Part shown: positions 1 to 5,002 of the stretch, in pieces
Position numbering within the stretch: position 1 is the first letter of the stretch
Layout of the letters: each line of letters opens with the position of its first letter
Assembly: GCA_023229065.1 (NCBI GenBank)
Contig: JALNZZ010000143.1
Coordinates: 1 to 5,328 of the forward strand
Direction of reading: 5' to 3'
Source: Porticoccaceae bacterium
GTDB taxonomy: Bacteria; Pseudomonadota; Gammaproteobacteria; Pseudomonadales; Porticoccaceae
Length of the DNA stretch: 5,328 bases
Translations under genes and position numbers: made by a program
Notes under the pieces: generated by a model
Seen by the model: only the letters and a program-made list of their open reading frames with translations
Database searches by the model: none
Told to the model about the DNA's origin: nothing

Positions 1-125
1 GCCTGGGGTGGCAGATAAAGAGAAAACACCATGTCGCAGTCAAGCACCGCCGAGCGATGGCGGTAGCGCTGCTGCCAACCGCCAAAACACTTATTGCTGC
101 CAATCCGTTCCATACCGTTCTCCAT
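1..125 (-). CDS. fghA: S-formylglutathione hydrolase, N-terminal part (cut by window edge)
   Basis: Serine hydrolase (esterase D family) that hydrolyses S-formylglutathione to glutathione and formate in the cytoplasm, the second step of glutathione-dependent formaldehyde oxidation. Only the first 41 codons are in the window. The translation begins MENGMERIGSNKCFGGWQQR and runs on to VFSLYLPPQ, which matches the conserved FghA opening (FGGWQQ.YRH, then an aliphatic strand and YLPP). The catalytic Ser/Asp/His lie further on, outside the window. The start at 123-125 is chosen because a strong Shine-Dalgarno (GGGAGGT, about 131-137) sits six to seven bases before it; an in-frame ATG four codons later (111-113) has no such site. 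It lies 13 bases downstream of the adhC stop codon, so it is almost certainly the second gene of the adhC operon. The family call is firm; completeness of the gene cannot be judged. Confidence 0.93.
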   Translation of the reverse strand, partial: MENGMERIGSNKCFGGWQQRYRHRSAVLDCDMVFSLYLPPQ

Positions 126-130
126 CAGTG

Positions 131-139
131 CACCTCCCT
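131..139 (-). promoter_or_regulatory. Ribosome binding site of fghA overlapping the adhC stop codon
   Basis: Read on the minus strand, the adhC stop TGA (139-141) runs directly into GGGAGG, about six bases before the fghA ATG. The overlap implies that fghA is translated from the adhC transcript and may be coupled to its termination. It also decides the fghA start in favour of the ATG at 123-125. Confidence 0.7.
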
Positions 140-1245
140 CAATACAAAACGACAGAGCGGATGCTCTCACCGCTGTGCATCAGGTCGAATGCTTTGTTGA
201 TATCGTCCAAGGGCATGGTATGAGTGATCAGGTCATCGATATTGATCCGCCCTTCCATATACCAGTCAACAATCTTCGGCACATCGGTACGTCCACGAGC
301 ACCGCCAAAGGCACTGCCGCGCCACACCCGGCCGGTCACCAACTGGAATGGCCGGGTGGAGATTTCCTGACCGGCACCCGCCACGCCGATAATACAGCTC
401 TGTCCCCAGCCCTTGTGGCAGCACTCCAGAGCCTGGCGCATCACCTCGACATTGCCGATGCACTCAAAACTGTAGTCCACCCCACCGCCAGTCATCTGGA
501 TAAGGTGATCCACCACATTATCCACCTCTCTCGGGTTGACGAAGTCGGTCATACCAAACTGCCGACCCAGGGCTTCGCGATCTGGGTTCAGGTCAACGCC
601 AATAATACGGGTAGCCCCCACCATCTTCGCGCCCTGGATCACGTTGAGACCGATGCCGCCGAGGCCGAATACTGCCACCGTGGAGCCCGGCTCTACTTTC
701 ATGGTAAAGGCCACAGCGCCGATGCCAGTGGTAACACCGCAGCCGATATAGCAGATCTTGTCGAACGGGGCATCCTCGCGCACCTTGGCCAGGGCGATTT
801 CCGGCAGTACGGTGTAGTTAGAGAAGGTGGAGCAGCCCATGTAGTGCAAAATCGGCTGACCATCGAGGGAGAAGCGGCTGGAGCCGTCGGGCATCACGCC
901 CTGCCCCTGAGTGGTACGGATGGCCTGACACAAATTGGTTTTGGGGTGCAGGCAGTAATCGCACTCGCGGCACTCGGGGGTATAGAGAGGGATAACATGG
1001 TCACCGGGTTTCAGACTCTTGACGCCCTCGCCCACGTCCACCACGACACCGGCGCCTTCATGGCCGAGAATCGCGGGAAAAGCACCTTCCGGGTCATCGC
1101 CGGACAGGGTAAAGGCATCGGTGTGACACACACCTGTGGCCTTGATCTCCACCAGTACTTCGCCGGCGCGAGGACCAGCCAGATCCACGTCGACGATTTC
1201 CAAGGGCTTGCCGGCCTGGAAGGCCACTGCGGCACGGGTTTTCAT
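139..1245 (-). CDS. adhC: S-(hydroxymethyl)glutathione dehydrogenase / class III alcohol dehydrogenase
   Basis: Zinc-dependent medium-chain dehydrogenase, 368 aa, the usual class III length. It oxidises S-hydroxymethylglutathione (formed from formaldehyde and glutathione) with NAD+ to S-formylglutathione; the family also reduces S-nitrosoglutathione. Visible: catalytic zinc ligands Cys40 (GVCHTD), His62-Glu63 (GHEGAG) and Cys169 (IGCGVTTGIGA); four structural-zinc cysteines at 92, 95, 98 and 106; Rossmann motif GLGGIG at 195-200; the class III stretch MPDGSSRF near 118-125 and YSFECIGN near 258-265; C-terminal LMHSGESIRSVV. The start at 1243-1245 is chosen because the protein then begins MKTRAAVAF as in homologues and AAGGAG (1252-1257) lies six bases upstream. 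An in-frame ATG 50 codons earlier is rejected because it falls inside a repeat element. fghA follows directly. No frmR-type repressor is seen nearby, so regulation is unknown. Confidence 0.97.
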   Translation of the reverse strand: MKTRAAVAFQAGKPLEIVDVDLAGPRAGEVLVEIKATGVCHTDAFTLSGDDPEGAFPAILGHEGAGVVVDVGEGVKSLKPGDHVIPLYTPECRECDYCLHPKTNLCQAIRTTQGQGVMPDGSSRFSLDGQPILHYMGCSTFSNYTVLPEIALAKVREDAPFDKICYIGCGVTTGIGAVAFTMKVEPGSTVAVFGLGGIGLNVIQGAKMVGATRIIGVDLNPDREALGRQFGMTDFVNPREVDNVVDHLIQMTGGGVDYSFECIGNVEVMRQALECCHKGWGQSCIIGVAGAGQEISTRPFQLVTGRVWRGSAFGGARGRTDVPKIVDWYMEGRINIDDLITHTMPLDDINKAFDLMHSGESIRSVVLY

Positions 1246-1346
1246 AGGACTCTCCTTGCGGTGGATGAATGTCAGTTGCAGGGAGGGAGGATAAGCCAAA
1301 ATGGCACATATGGCACGGCTCGCCTTTTCTTGGTGCTTCGTCGTTC
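1246..1346. other. adhC leader and upstream region
   Basis: This stretch of about 100 bases between the adhC start and the first repeat element must hold the adhC ribosome binding site (AAGGAG, 1252-1257) and probably its promoter. I see no good -35/-10 pair on the minus strand. One distinctive feature is a tandem direct repeat of ATGGCAC at 1301-1307 and 1310-1316 with a two-base spacer, which could be a regulator site or chance. Confidence 0.4.
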
Positions 1347-1458
1347 GGCCTCGGGTGGGGGTAACGTTTTCGAGACACGCCGTAAACCCATCCATGGGGG
1401 CTCGTTCAGCGCCGTCCTGGCGCTGACGGTCTCGAAAACGTTACCCCCACCCGAGGCC
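1347..1458 (+). repeat. Nested inverted-repeat element, copy 1 (30-bp perfect stem with two inner hairpins)
   Basis: The left arm 1347-1376 is the exact reverse complement of 1429-1458: 30 bp without a mismatch, starting GGCCTCGGG outside and ending CGAGAC inside. Pairing stops sharply at both ends. The 52 bases between the arms hold two small hairpins: CCCA-TCCA-TGGG at 1387-1398, and a second with an 8-bp stem, TCAGCGCC (1406-1413) and GGCGCTGA (1419-1426), around the loop GTCCT. The drawn fold is a three-way junction, like a short cloverleaf. The adhC-side ORF extension and other open frames through it are not coding. A homologous copy lies inverted at 1547-1653. Candidates are a non-autonomous mobile repeat (MITE- or REP-like), a structured RNA, or a protein-binding cruciform; the lack of a U-tract after the stem argues against a simple terminator. 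Existence of the repeat is certain, its role unknown. Confidence 0.9.
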
Positions 1459-1546
1459 TATTTCACTGCCAGCTCACAGGATACAGTTCAGACTAAAAGC
1501 CTCTTTCTAAAGGGCTCTTTTGCCCGAAGCTACTGCGGTGCGAGGG
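1459..1546. other. Spacer between the two inverted-repeat elements
   Basis: These 88 bases lie between the two repeat copies. They contain no convincing gene. An imperfect AAAAGCC ... GGGCTCTTTT dyad spans about 1495-1521 and ends in a run of four T, which could be a weak plus-strand terminator-like hairpin. I see no strong promoter. Confidence 0.35.
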
Positions 1547-1653
1547 CTCGTCTGTGGGGTTACGGGGTCGAGACCGTCAGCGCCAGGGATGGCGCTGCCG
1601 AGCTACAGGGATGTATCCACCGCGTGTCCCGACCCCGTAACCCCACAGACGAG
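1547..1653 (-). repeat. Nested inverted-repeat element, copy 2 (24-bp perfect stem plus extension, two inner hairpins)
   Basis: Arms 1547-1570 and 1630-1653 are perfect reverse complements (24 bp). After one non-Watson-Crick position (1571/1629) three more pairs follow (1572-1574 with 1626-1628). Read on the minus strand, the core matches copy 1: an ACGC-GT lead, a small hairpin TACA-TCCC-TGTA (plus 1604-1615), a GCTCG linker, then the CAGCGCC / GGCGCTG hairpin (plus 1578-1584 and 1591-1597) with loop ATCCCT, then ACGGTCTCG. The second hairpin stem and the junction sequence are the same as in copy 1, while the outer stem and the first hairpin stem differ but stay paired. Orientation is opposite to copy 1. 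The right arm ends about 20 bases before a likely -10 box of the downstream gene. Function unknown, with the same candidates as for copy 1. Confidence 0.9.
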
Positions 1654-1672
1654 ACCGCCGTTCGAAGTGACA

Positions 1673-1678
1673 TACAAT
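1673..1678 (+). promoter_or_regulatory. Possible -10 box for the flavodoxin-fold gene
   Basis: TACAAT differs from the sigma-70 consensus TATAAT at one position and lies 33 bases before the ATG at 1712, a normal distance. No good -35 hexamer is found 16-18 bases upstream; that place is occupied by the end of repeat copy 2. If real, the promoter is weak or needs an activator. Confidence 0.35.
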
Positions 1679-1711
1679 AGACAAGAAACCCACCAGGCCT
1701 GTAAAGAAACC

Positions 1712-2179
1712 ATGACAGACAAACAGCTGCTAATCGTCGCTCACGCCCCTTCTCCAAACACCCAGCGCCTGGCTGAAGCCGTGCTGCGGGGCGCCCGCCA
1801 CCCGGACATCGCCGGCGTGGCCACCCGCCATATCCCGCCCCTGGAAGCCACGCCCAACGATGTGCTGGCCGCTGATGCCATCATCCTCGGCACCACGGAA
1901 AACCTCGGCTACATGAGCGGTGCCCTCAAGGACTTCTTTGATCGCTGCTACTATCCGGTACTAGAGAAAAAACAAGGCCTGCCCTGCGCACTTTATATAC
2001 GCGCCGGGCTGGACGGCACTGGCACCCGCCGCGCGGTGGAGAGCATCGTCAGTGGACTCAAATGGAACTGGGTACAGGAGCCACTCACCTGCCGAGGCGA
2101 GTTTCAGGAAGACTTTATCGCCCAATGCGAAGAGCTGGGGATGGCTGTAGCAGCGGCGCTTGAGGCCGGAATTATTTGA
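1712..2179 (+). CDS. Flavodoxin-fold NAD(P)H-dependent oxidoreductase-like protein
   Basis: A 155-aa cytoplasmic protein of the flavodoxin / NADPH-dependent FMN reductase superfamily, expected to bind FMN and carry electrons or reduce quinone-like or other small substrates; the actual substrate cannot be read from the sequence. Visible: strand LLIVAHAP then SPNTQ (residues 6-18), the phosphate-binding loop position; strand AADAIILGTTENLGYMSG followed by helix ALKDFFDR (53-78), the second flavin loop; strand ALYIRAGLDGTGT (93-105), the third loop; then a helix and a C-terminal helix. No signal peptide or membrane segment. The start at 1712 gives the normal family N-terminus; a longer in-frame start at 1520 would translate the repeat element and is rejected. 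The ribosome binding site is weak (AAAGAA). It is divergent from adhC and convergent with etfA, as a single-gene transcript ending in the terminator at 2187-2220. Confidence 0.85.
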   Translation: MTDKQLLIVAHAPSPNTQRLAEAVLRGARHPDIAGVATRHIPPLEATPNDVLAADAIILGTTENLGYMSGALKDFFDRCYYPVLEKKQGLPCALYIRAGLDGTGTRRAVESIVSGLKWNWVQEPLTCRGEFQEDFIAQCEELGMAVAAALEAGII

Positions 2180-2186
2180 AGAAAAC

Positions 2187-2220
2187 AAAAAACCCGCCCG
2201 GTTGCCCGGGCGGGTTTTTT
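2187..2220. terminator. Bidirectional rho-independent terminator between two convergent genes
   Basis: CCCGCCCGG (2193-2201) pairs with CCGGGCGGG (2206-2214) around the loop TTGC. The stem is flanked by six A on the left and six T on the right, so each strand ends in a U-tract. It lies eight bases after the flavodoxin-fold stop and 17 bases beyond the etfA stop, and should serve both. Confidence 0.95.
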
Positions 2221-2237
2221 AAAGCCGACAAGCCAGA

Positions 2238-3167
2238 TTACAGCTTGGCTTCCAGCTCCGGCAGTATTTCGAACAGGTCGCCGACAAGGCCGTAGTCTGC
2301 CACCTGGAAGATGGGAGCTTCTTCGTCCTTGTTGATGGCAACGATAACCTTGCTGTCCTTCATCCCCGCCAAGTGCTGAATAGCACCGGAGATACCGACG
2401 GCGATGTAGAGGTCGGGAGCGACAATCTTGCCTGTCTGGCCAACCTGCATATCGTTGGGCACGAAACCGGCGTCGACTGCGGCGCGGGAAGCACCGACAG
2501 CAGCACCAAGCTTGTCAGCCAGGCTGTACAACAGGTTGAAGTTCTCACCGTTCTGCATGCCGCGGCCACCAGAAATGACCACTTTGGCAGCGGTCAGTTC
2601 AGGGCGATCAGACTTGGCCAGCTCTTCGCCTTCAAAGGAGGACAGGCCGCTGTCGTGCACACTGCCCACGGCTTCTACGGCTGCCGAACCACCGGTGGCA
2701 GCGGCGGCCTCAAAAGCGGTGCCGCGCACAGTCAGCACTTTGATGGCGTCAGAGCTTTGCACTGTTGCAATGACGTTGCCAGCATAGATCGGGCGCTTGA
2801 AAGTGTCGGGAGACTCGACAGCACTGATTTCAGAAATAGCCTGTACGTCCAGCAGCGCAGCAGCGCGGGGCAGGATATTCTTGCCAGTGGTGGTGGCGGC
2901 AGCCAGGATATGGCCGTAGTTACCACCCAGCTCGGCAATCAGCAGGGCGACGTTTTCCGCCAGCTGGTGGGCGTAGGCGGCGTTATCCGCTACCAGCACC
3001 TTGCTGACACCACCGATCTGAGCAGCTTCTTCTGCGGCAGCAGCGCAGTTTTCACCGGCGACCAGCACGTGGATATCACCGCCAATGGCCTGGGCCGCGG
3101 CAACGGTATTAAGGGTTACGGGGTTCAGTGCACTGTTGCTGTGCTCAGCAATCACCAAAATGCTCAT
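2238..3167 (-). CDS. etfA: Electron transfer flavoprotein subunit alpha
   Basis: Large, FAD-binding subunit of the soluble ETF heterodimer, 309 aa, the usual bacterial length. ETF takes electrons from acyl-CoA and other flavin dehydrogenases and passes them to ETF-ubiquinone oxidoreductase in the membrane. The N-terminal alpha/beta domain (about 1-185) opens MSILVIAEH; the FAD domain follows with SGGRGM (199-204), ASR (226-228), GQTGK (242-246), the signature PDLYIAVGISGAIQH (251-265) and VAINKDEEAPIFQVADYGLVGD (276-297, shown here in two parts: INKDEEAPIF and ADYGLVGD). The ATG (3165-3167) shares one base with the etfB stop codon (TGATG), and GAAGGTGAT just upstream inside etfB supplies the ribosome binding site, so the two genes are probably translationally coupled and made in equal amounts. 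It ends at the terminator at 2187-2220. Confidence 0.97.
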   Translation of the reverse strand: MSILVIAEHSNSALNPVTLNTVAAAQAIGGDIHVLVAGENCAAAAEEAAQIGGVSKVLVADNAAYAHQLAENVALLIAELGGNYGHILAAATTTGKNILPRAAALLDVQAISEISAVESPDTFKRPIYAGNVIATVQSSDAIKVLTVRGTAFEAAAATGGSAAVEAVGSVHDSGLSSFEGEELAKSDRPELTAAKVVISGGRGMQNGENFNLLYSLADKLGAAVGASRAAVDAGFVPNDMQVGQTGKIVAPDLYIAVGISGAIQHLAGMKDSKVIVAINKDEEAPIFQVADYGLVGDLFEILPELEAKL

Positions 3168-3916
3168 CAGATCACCTTCGCTTCATTCTTCAGTTTGTCT
3201 ACCAGTTGCGCCACATCGGCGACCTTGATGCCTGCCTTGCGCTCAGCGGGCGGCTCGACTTTGAGCAGCTTGGTGCGCGGGGCGACGTCCACGCCGAGAT
3301 CGGCGGGTGTAGTGGTGTCGAGCGGCTTCTTCTTGGCCTTCATGATATTGGGCAGAGAAGCGTAGCGGGGCTCGTTGAGACGCAGGTCGGTGGTGACGAT
3401 TGCCGGCAGTTTGAGAGACAGCGTCTGCAAACCGCCGTCGATTTCACGAGTTACCTGGGCACTGCCGCTCTCAATATTGACGACAGAGGCGAAGGTAGCC
3501 TGGGGATAGTTGGTGAGAGCGGCCAGCATCTGACCGGTCTGGTTGTTGTCGCCGTCGATAGCTTGCTTGCCGAGCAGTACCAAGCCGGGTTGCTCCTGTT
3601 CGCAGACCTTTTTGAGGCACTTGGCAACGGCCAGGGGCTCGAGATCGCCTTCTGCCTGGATCAAAATAGCGCGGTCAGCGCCGAGGGCCAGGGCAGTGCG
3701 GAGCTGCTCTTGGGCGGACTGTGCGCCGATGGTAACAGCGACCACTTCGGTGGCAATACCCTTTTCTTTGAGGCGCACGGCTTCTTCAACGGCGATTTCG
3801 CAGAAGGGGTTGATTGCCATCTTGACGTTGGCCAGATCGACGGCACTACCGTCCGCCTTGGCGCGTACCTTCACGTTGTAGTCGACAACTCGTTTTACGG
3901 CGACAAGTATTTTCAT
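3167..3916 (-). CDS. etfB: Electron transfer flavoprotein subunit beta
   Basis: Small subunit of ETF, 249 aa, the usual length. It binds a structural AMP and carries the loop that docks to partner dehydrogenases. Visible: N-terminus MKILVAVKRVVDYNVKV; INPFCEIAVEEAVRLKEKG near 35-53; the AMP-binding stretch GKQAIDGDNNQTGQ (116-129); the beta-subunit signature region from VTREIDGG through TTDLRLNEPRYA (155-186); and the partner-recognition loop LPNIMKAKKK (188-197), whose Leu188 corresponds by alignment from memory to human Leu195. It is the first gene of the etfBA operon; etfA follows with a one-base overlap. The start (3914-3916) gives the standard N-terminus; its ribosome binding site (CAGGG, about eight bases upstream) is modest. 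The gene for ETF-quinone oxidoreductase is not in the window. Confidence 0.97.
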   Translation of the reverse strand: MKILVAVKRVVDYNVKVRAKADGSAVDLANVKMAINPFCEIAVEEAVRLKEKGIATEVVAVTIGAQSAQEQLRTALALGADRAILIQAEGDLEPLAVAKCLKKVCEQEQPGLVLLGKQAIDGDNNQTGQMLAALTNYPQATFASVVNIESGSAQVTREIDGGLQTLSLKLPAIVTTDLRLNEPRYASLPNIMKAKKKPLDTTTPADLGVDVAPRTKLLKVEPPAERKAGIKVADVAQLVDKLKNEAKVI

Positions 3917-4022
3917 GAATAAACCCTGATTTTCACTGTTCGTTAGTTAGGGACAAACCCACTAGTGGAAAGGCTCATCGTTGTTCTCGCGGCGGCAACC
4001 GGAAACAGACTGCTCGCAAGCT

Positions 4023-4093
4023 GCCGGTCAGCCACGAGAAGACCGGCCCTTCCGGCCATAAATGGCCGCCCTGGCGGGCAGAGCCCTCCGGAA
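4023..4093. repeat. Cluster of short GC-rich inverted repeats
   Basis: Three or four hairpins follow one another. GCCGGTC (4023-4029) pairs with GACCGGC (4041-4047) across 11 bases. GGCCAT (4054-4059) pairs with ATGGCC (4062-4067) around AA. CCGCC (4066-4070) pairs with GGCGG (4073-4077); alternatively GGGC (4076-4079) pairs with GCCC (4083-4086). TTCCGG (4050-4055) and CCGGAA (4088-4093) can enclose the inner hairpins as an outer stem. Some pairings exclude each other. There is no T-tract, so a simple terminator is unlikely. It may be a REP-like dispersed repeat; the sequence is unlike the two elements at 1347-1653. Confidence 0.6.
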
Positions 4094-4322
4094 ACGATCA
4101 AGGGCCTAGTATGCACTGCATCCAAGCCACAAAAGCGGCGACATTATTGTGGAAACAGCCCAAAAACTCAACCAACGGCGGACATTGCCCATCAATATGG
4201 GACAACGTACAGCTATCTGCATTCCCTCAGGGAATCCCTCTAGGAATAGTGCTCACAAAACATCCAAAACAAGGGAAAGCTGAAAAGAACCTTACTCAGC
4301 AACAGTTTTTTAGACAAAACTC

Positions 4323-4351
4323 TTGATGTATACCCTACAACGTACTAGAAC
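4323..4351 (+). promoter_or_regulatory. Possible promoter of the lysozyme-like gene
   Basis: TTGATG (4323-4328) and TAGAAC (4346-4351) are separated by 17 bases; each matches four of six consensus positions of the sigma-70 hexamers. The start codon lies about 80 bases further on. The match is modest and could be chance in this AT-richer stretch. Confidence 0.25.
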
Positions 4352-4432
4352 TTAAGTACTTTGAATGCTCACTCCGGCTGATCATAACAGCAACAGACAG
4401 CCCGCTGCTCACACACAGAGGGGGACAACACC

Positions 4433-4933
4433 ATGATCTTCAACGCTGACGATCTTCGTTGCTTGGTCATCCGGCAAACACTCAAGTATTTGGGAGAATG
4501 GTCTCAAGCAGCAGAAAACTTGCTTGTAGGTACTGCAATCCAGGAGTCAGGGCTGGGTTTTTCGCTCAAGGAGAATCGCCGCCTGGGGATTTTCCACATT
4601 TCTGCCCATACTCACCGGGCAGTGTGGGACCACCACCTGATCCACCACCCGGAGCTAGCCACTCAGGTGCGAGGGCTCGCTGGCCAACGAGCCTTTATCG
4701 AAGACCCTCACGGCGAGCTGCTCACCAACCTCAAGTACGCCACCGCCATCGCTTGGTGCATCTATCGCAAAGCCGGACAAGCGTTGCCCGAGGCGGATGA
4801 TCTCGAAGGGTTAGGACTGTTCTGGCAGCAACATTTCCACCCCCGCTCCAGCGGCAGTGCTAACGATTTTGTGCGCAATTACCAGGATCTTGGTTTGCCC
4901 GGAGGGAAGAGAAACCACAAACACGCTGCATAA
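4433..4933 (+). CDS. Phage-type lysozyme / lytic-transglycosylase-like protein
   Basis: A 166-aa protein resembling small phage-encoded proteins with a lysozyme-like (transglycosylase) fold; I recognise the type from its opening (MIFNADDLRCLVIRQTL, then W..AAE.LL.GTA.QES) but cannot name a family entry. The likely catalytic residue is Glu38 in QES (37-39), followed by GIFHI (52-56), which occupies the place of the G-L-M-Q-I motif of lytic transglycosylases but with His for Gln, and by NLKYATAIA (99-107). The C-terminus is short and basic (GGKRNHKHAA). There is no signal peptide or membrane segment, so a cell-wall role would need a holin or a virion. A ribosome binding site GAGGGGG (4418-4424) lies eight bases before the ATG. 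No other phage gene flanks it: etfB is divergent upstream and ttcA convergent downstream. Possibly a prophage remnant or a domesticated gene; enzyme activity is inferred only. Confidence 0.7.
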   Translation: MIFNADDLRCLVIRQTLKYLGEWSQAAENLLVGTAIQESGLGFSLKENRRLGIFHISAHTHRAVWDHHLIHHPELATQVRGLAGQRAFIEDPHGELLTNLKYATAIAWCIYRKAGQALPEADDLEGLGLFWQQHFHPRSSGSANDFVRNYQDLGLPGGKRNHKHAA

Positions 4934-4949
4934 AAGAGCCCTATAAAAG

Positions 4950-4978
4950 GGATAAGTGTCAGCAAACCGGGCTTATCC
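4950..4978 (-). terminator. Possible terminator between the lysozyme-like gene and ttcA
   Basis: GGATAAG (4950-4956) and CTTATCC (4972-4978) form a 7-bp stem with a 15-base loop. On the minus strand it is followed by CTTTTAT, a short U-rich run, suiting termination of ttcA 25 bases after its stop codon. A neighbouring CCCT-ATAAA-AGGG dyad (4939-4951) shares bases with it. The stem is weak and the loop long, so this is tentative. Confidence 0.4.
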
Positions 4979-5002
4979 TACGTACAGTGCTCACAGGCAC
5001 CC

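Larger units (their letters stand above)
3917..4432. other. 516-base intergenic region with hairpins and promoters
   Basis: The region lies between two divergent genes and must hold their promoters. From the left: the etfB leader; a 10-bp palindrome CCACTAGTGG (3959-3968); a cluster of GC-rich inverted repeats (4023-4093, listed separately); then a visibly A-rich part (about 4111-4432) with dyads CCCAT-CAAT-ATGGG (4188-4201) and ATTCCC-TCA-GGGAAT (4221-4235) and overlapping palindromes ACTTAAGT and AAGTACTT (4350-4361). Short open frames on both strands exist but have no ribosome binding site and no recognisable protein family. I see no tRNA or known riboswitch. Confidence 0.6.

Noticed and set aside
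1246..1395. A 50-codon N-terminal extension of AdhC
   Set aside because: The upstream ATG lies inside repeat copy 1, the extension is unlike AdhC proteins, and a good ribosome binding site precedes the internal ATG at 1243-1245.
1347..1458. Repeat copy 1 as a rho-independent terminator
   Set aside because: The stem is long but no T-tract follows on either side, and it lies upstream of both flanking genes, where no transcript needs to end.
1347..1653. CRISPR array or insertion-sequence ends
   Set aside because: Only two copies, in opposite orientation, each internally palindromic, with no regular spacer series and no transposase gene between them.
94..1680. A 528-codon open frame on the plus strand
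   Set aside because: It is antisense to adhC and runs on through both repeat elements; its translation resembles no family and the opposite strand encodes an unmistakable AdhC.
1520..1711. A longer start for the flavodoxin-fold protein
   Set aside because: The extra 64 codons would translate repeat copy 2; the family N-terminus begins with the MTDKQLLIVAH segment at 1712.
2373..3922. Long plus-strand open frames opposite etfA and etfB
   Set aside because: They mirror the codon pattern of the real minus-strand genes and show no recognisable domain or ribosome binding site.
3943..4243. Small open frames on both strands in the etfB upstream region (3943-4125 minus, 3965-4243 plus)
   Set aside because: They cross the hairpin cluster, lack ribosome binding sites and match no family I know; likely translations of repeat sequence.
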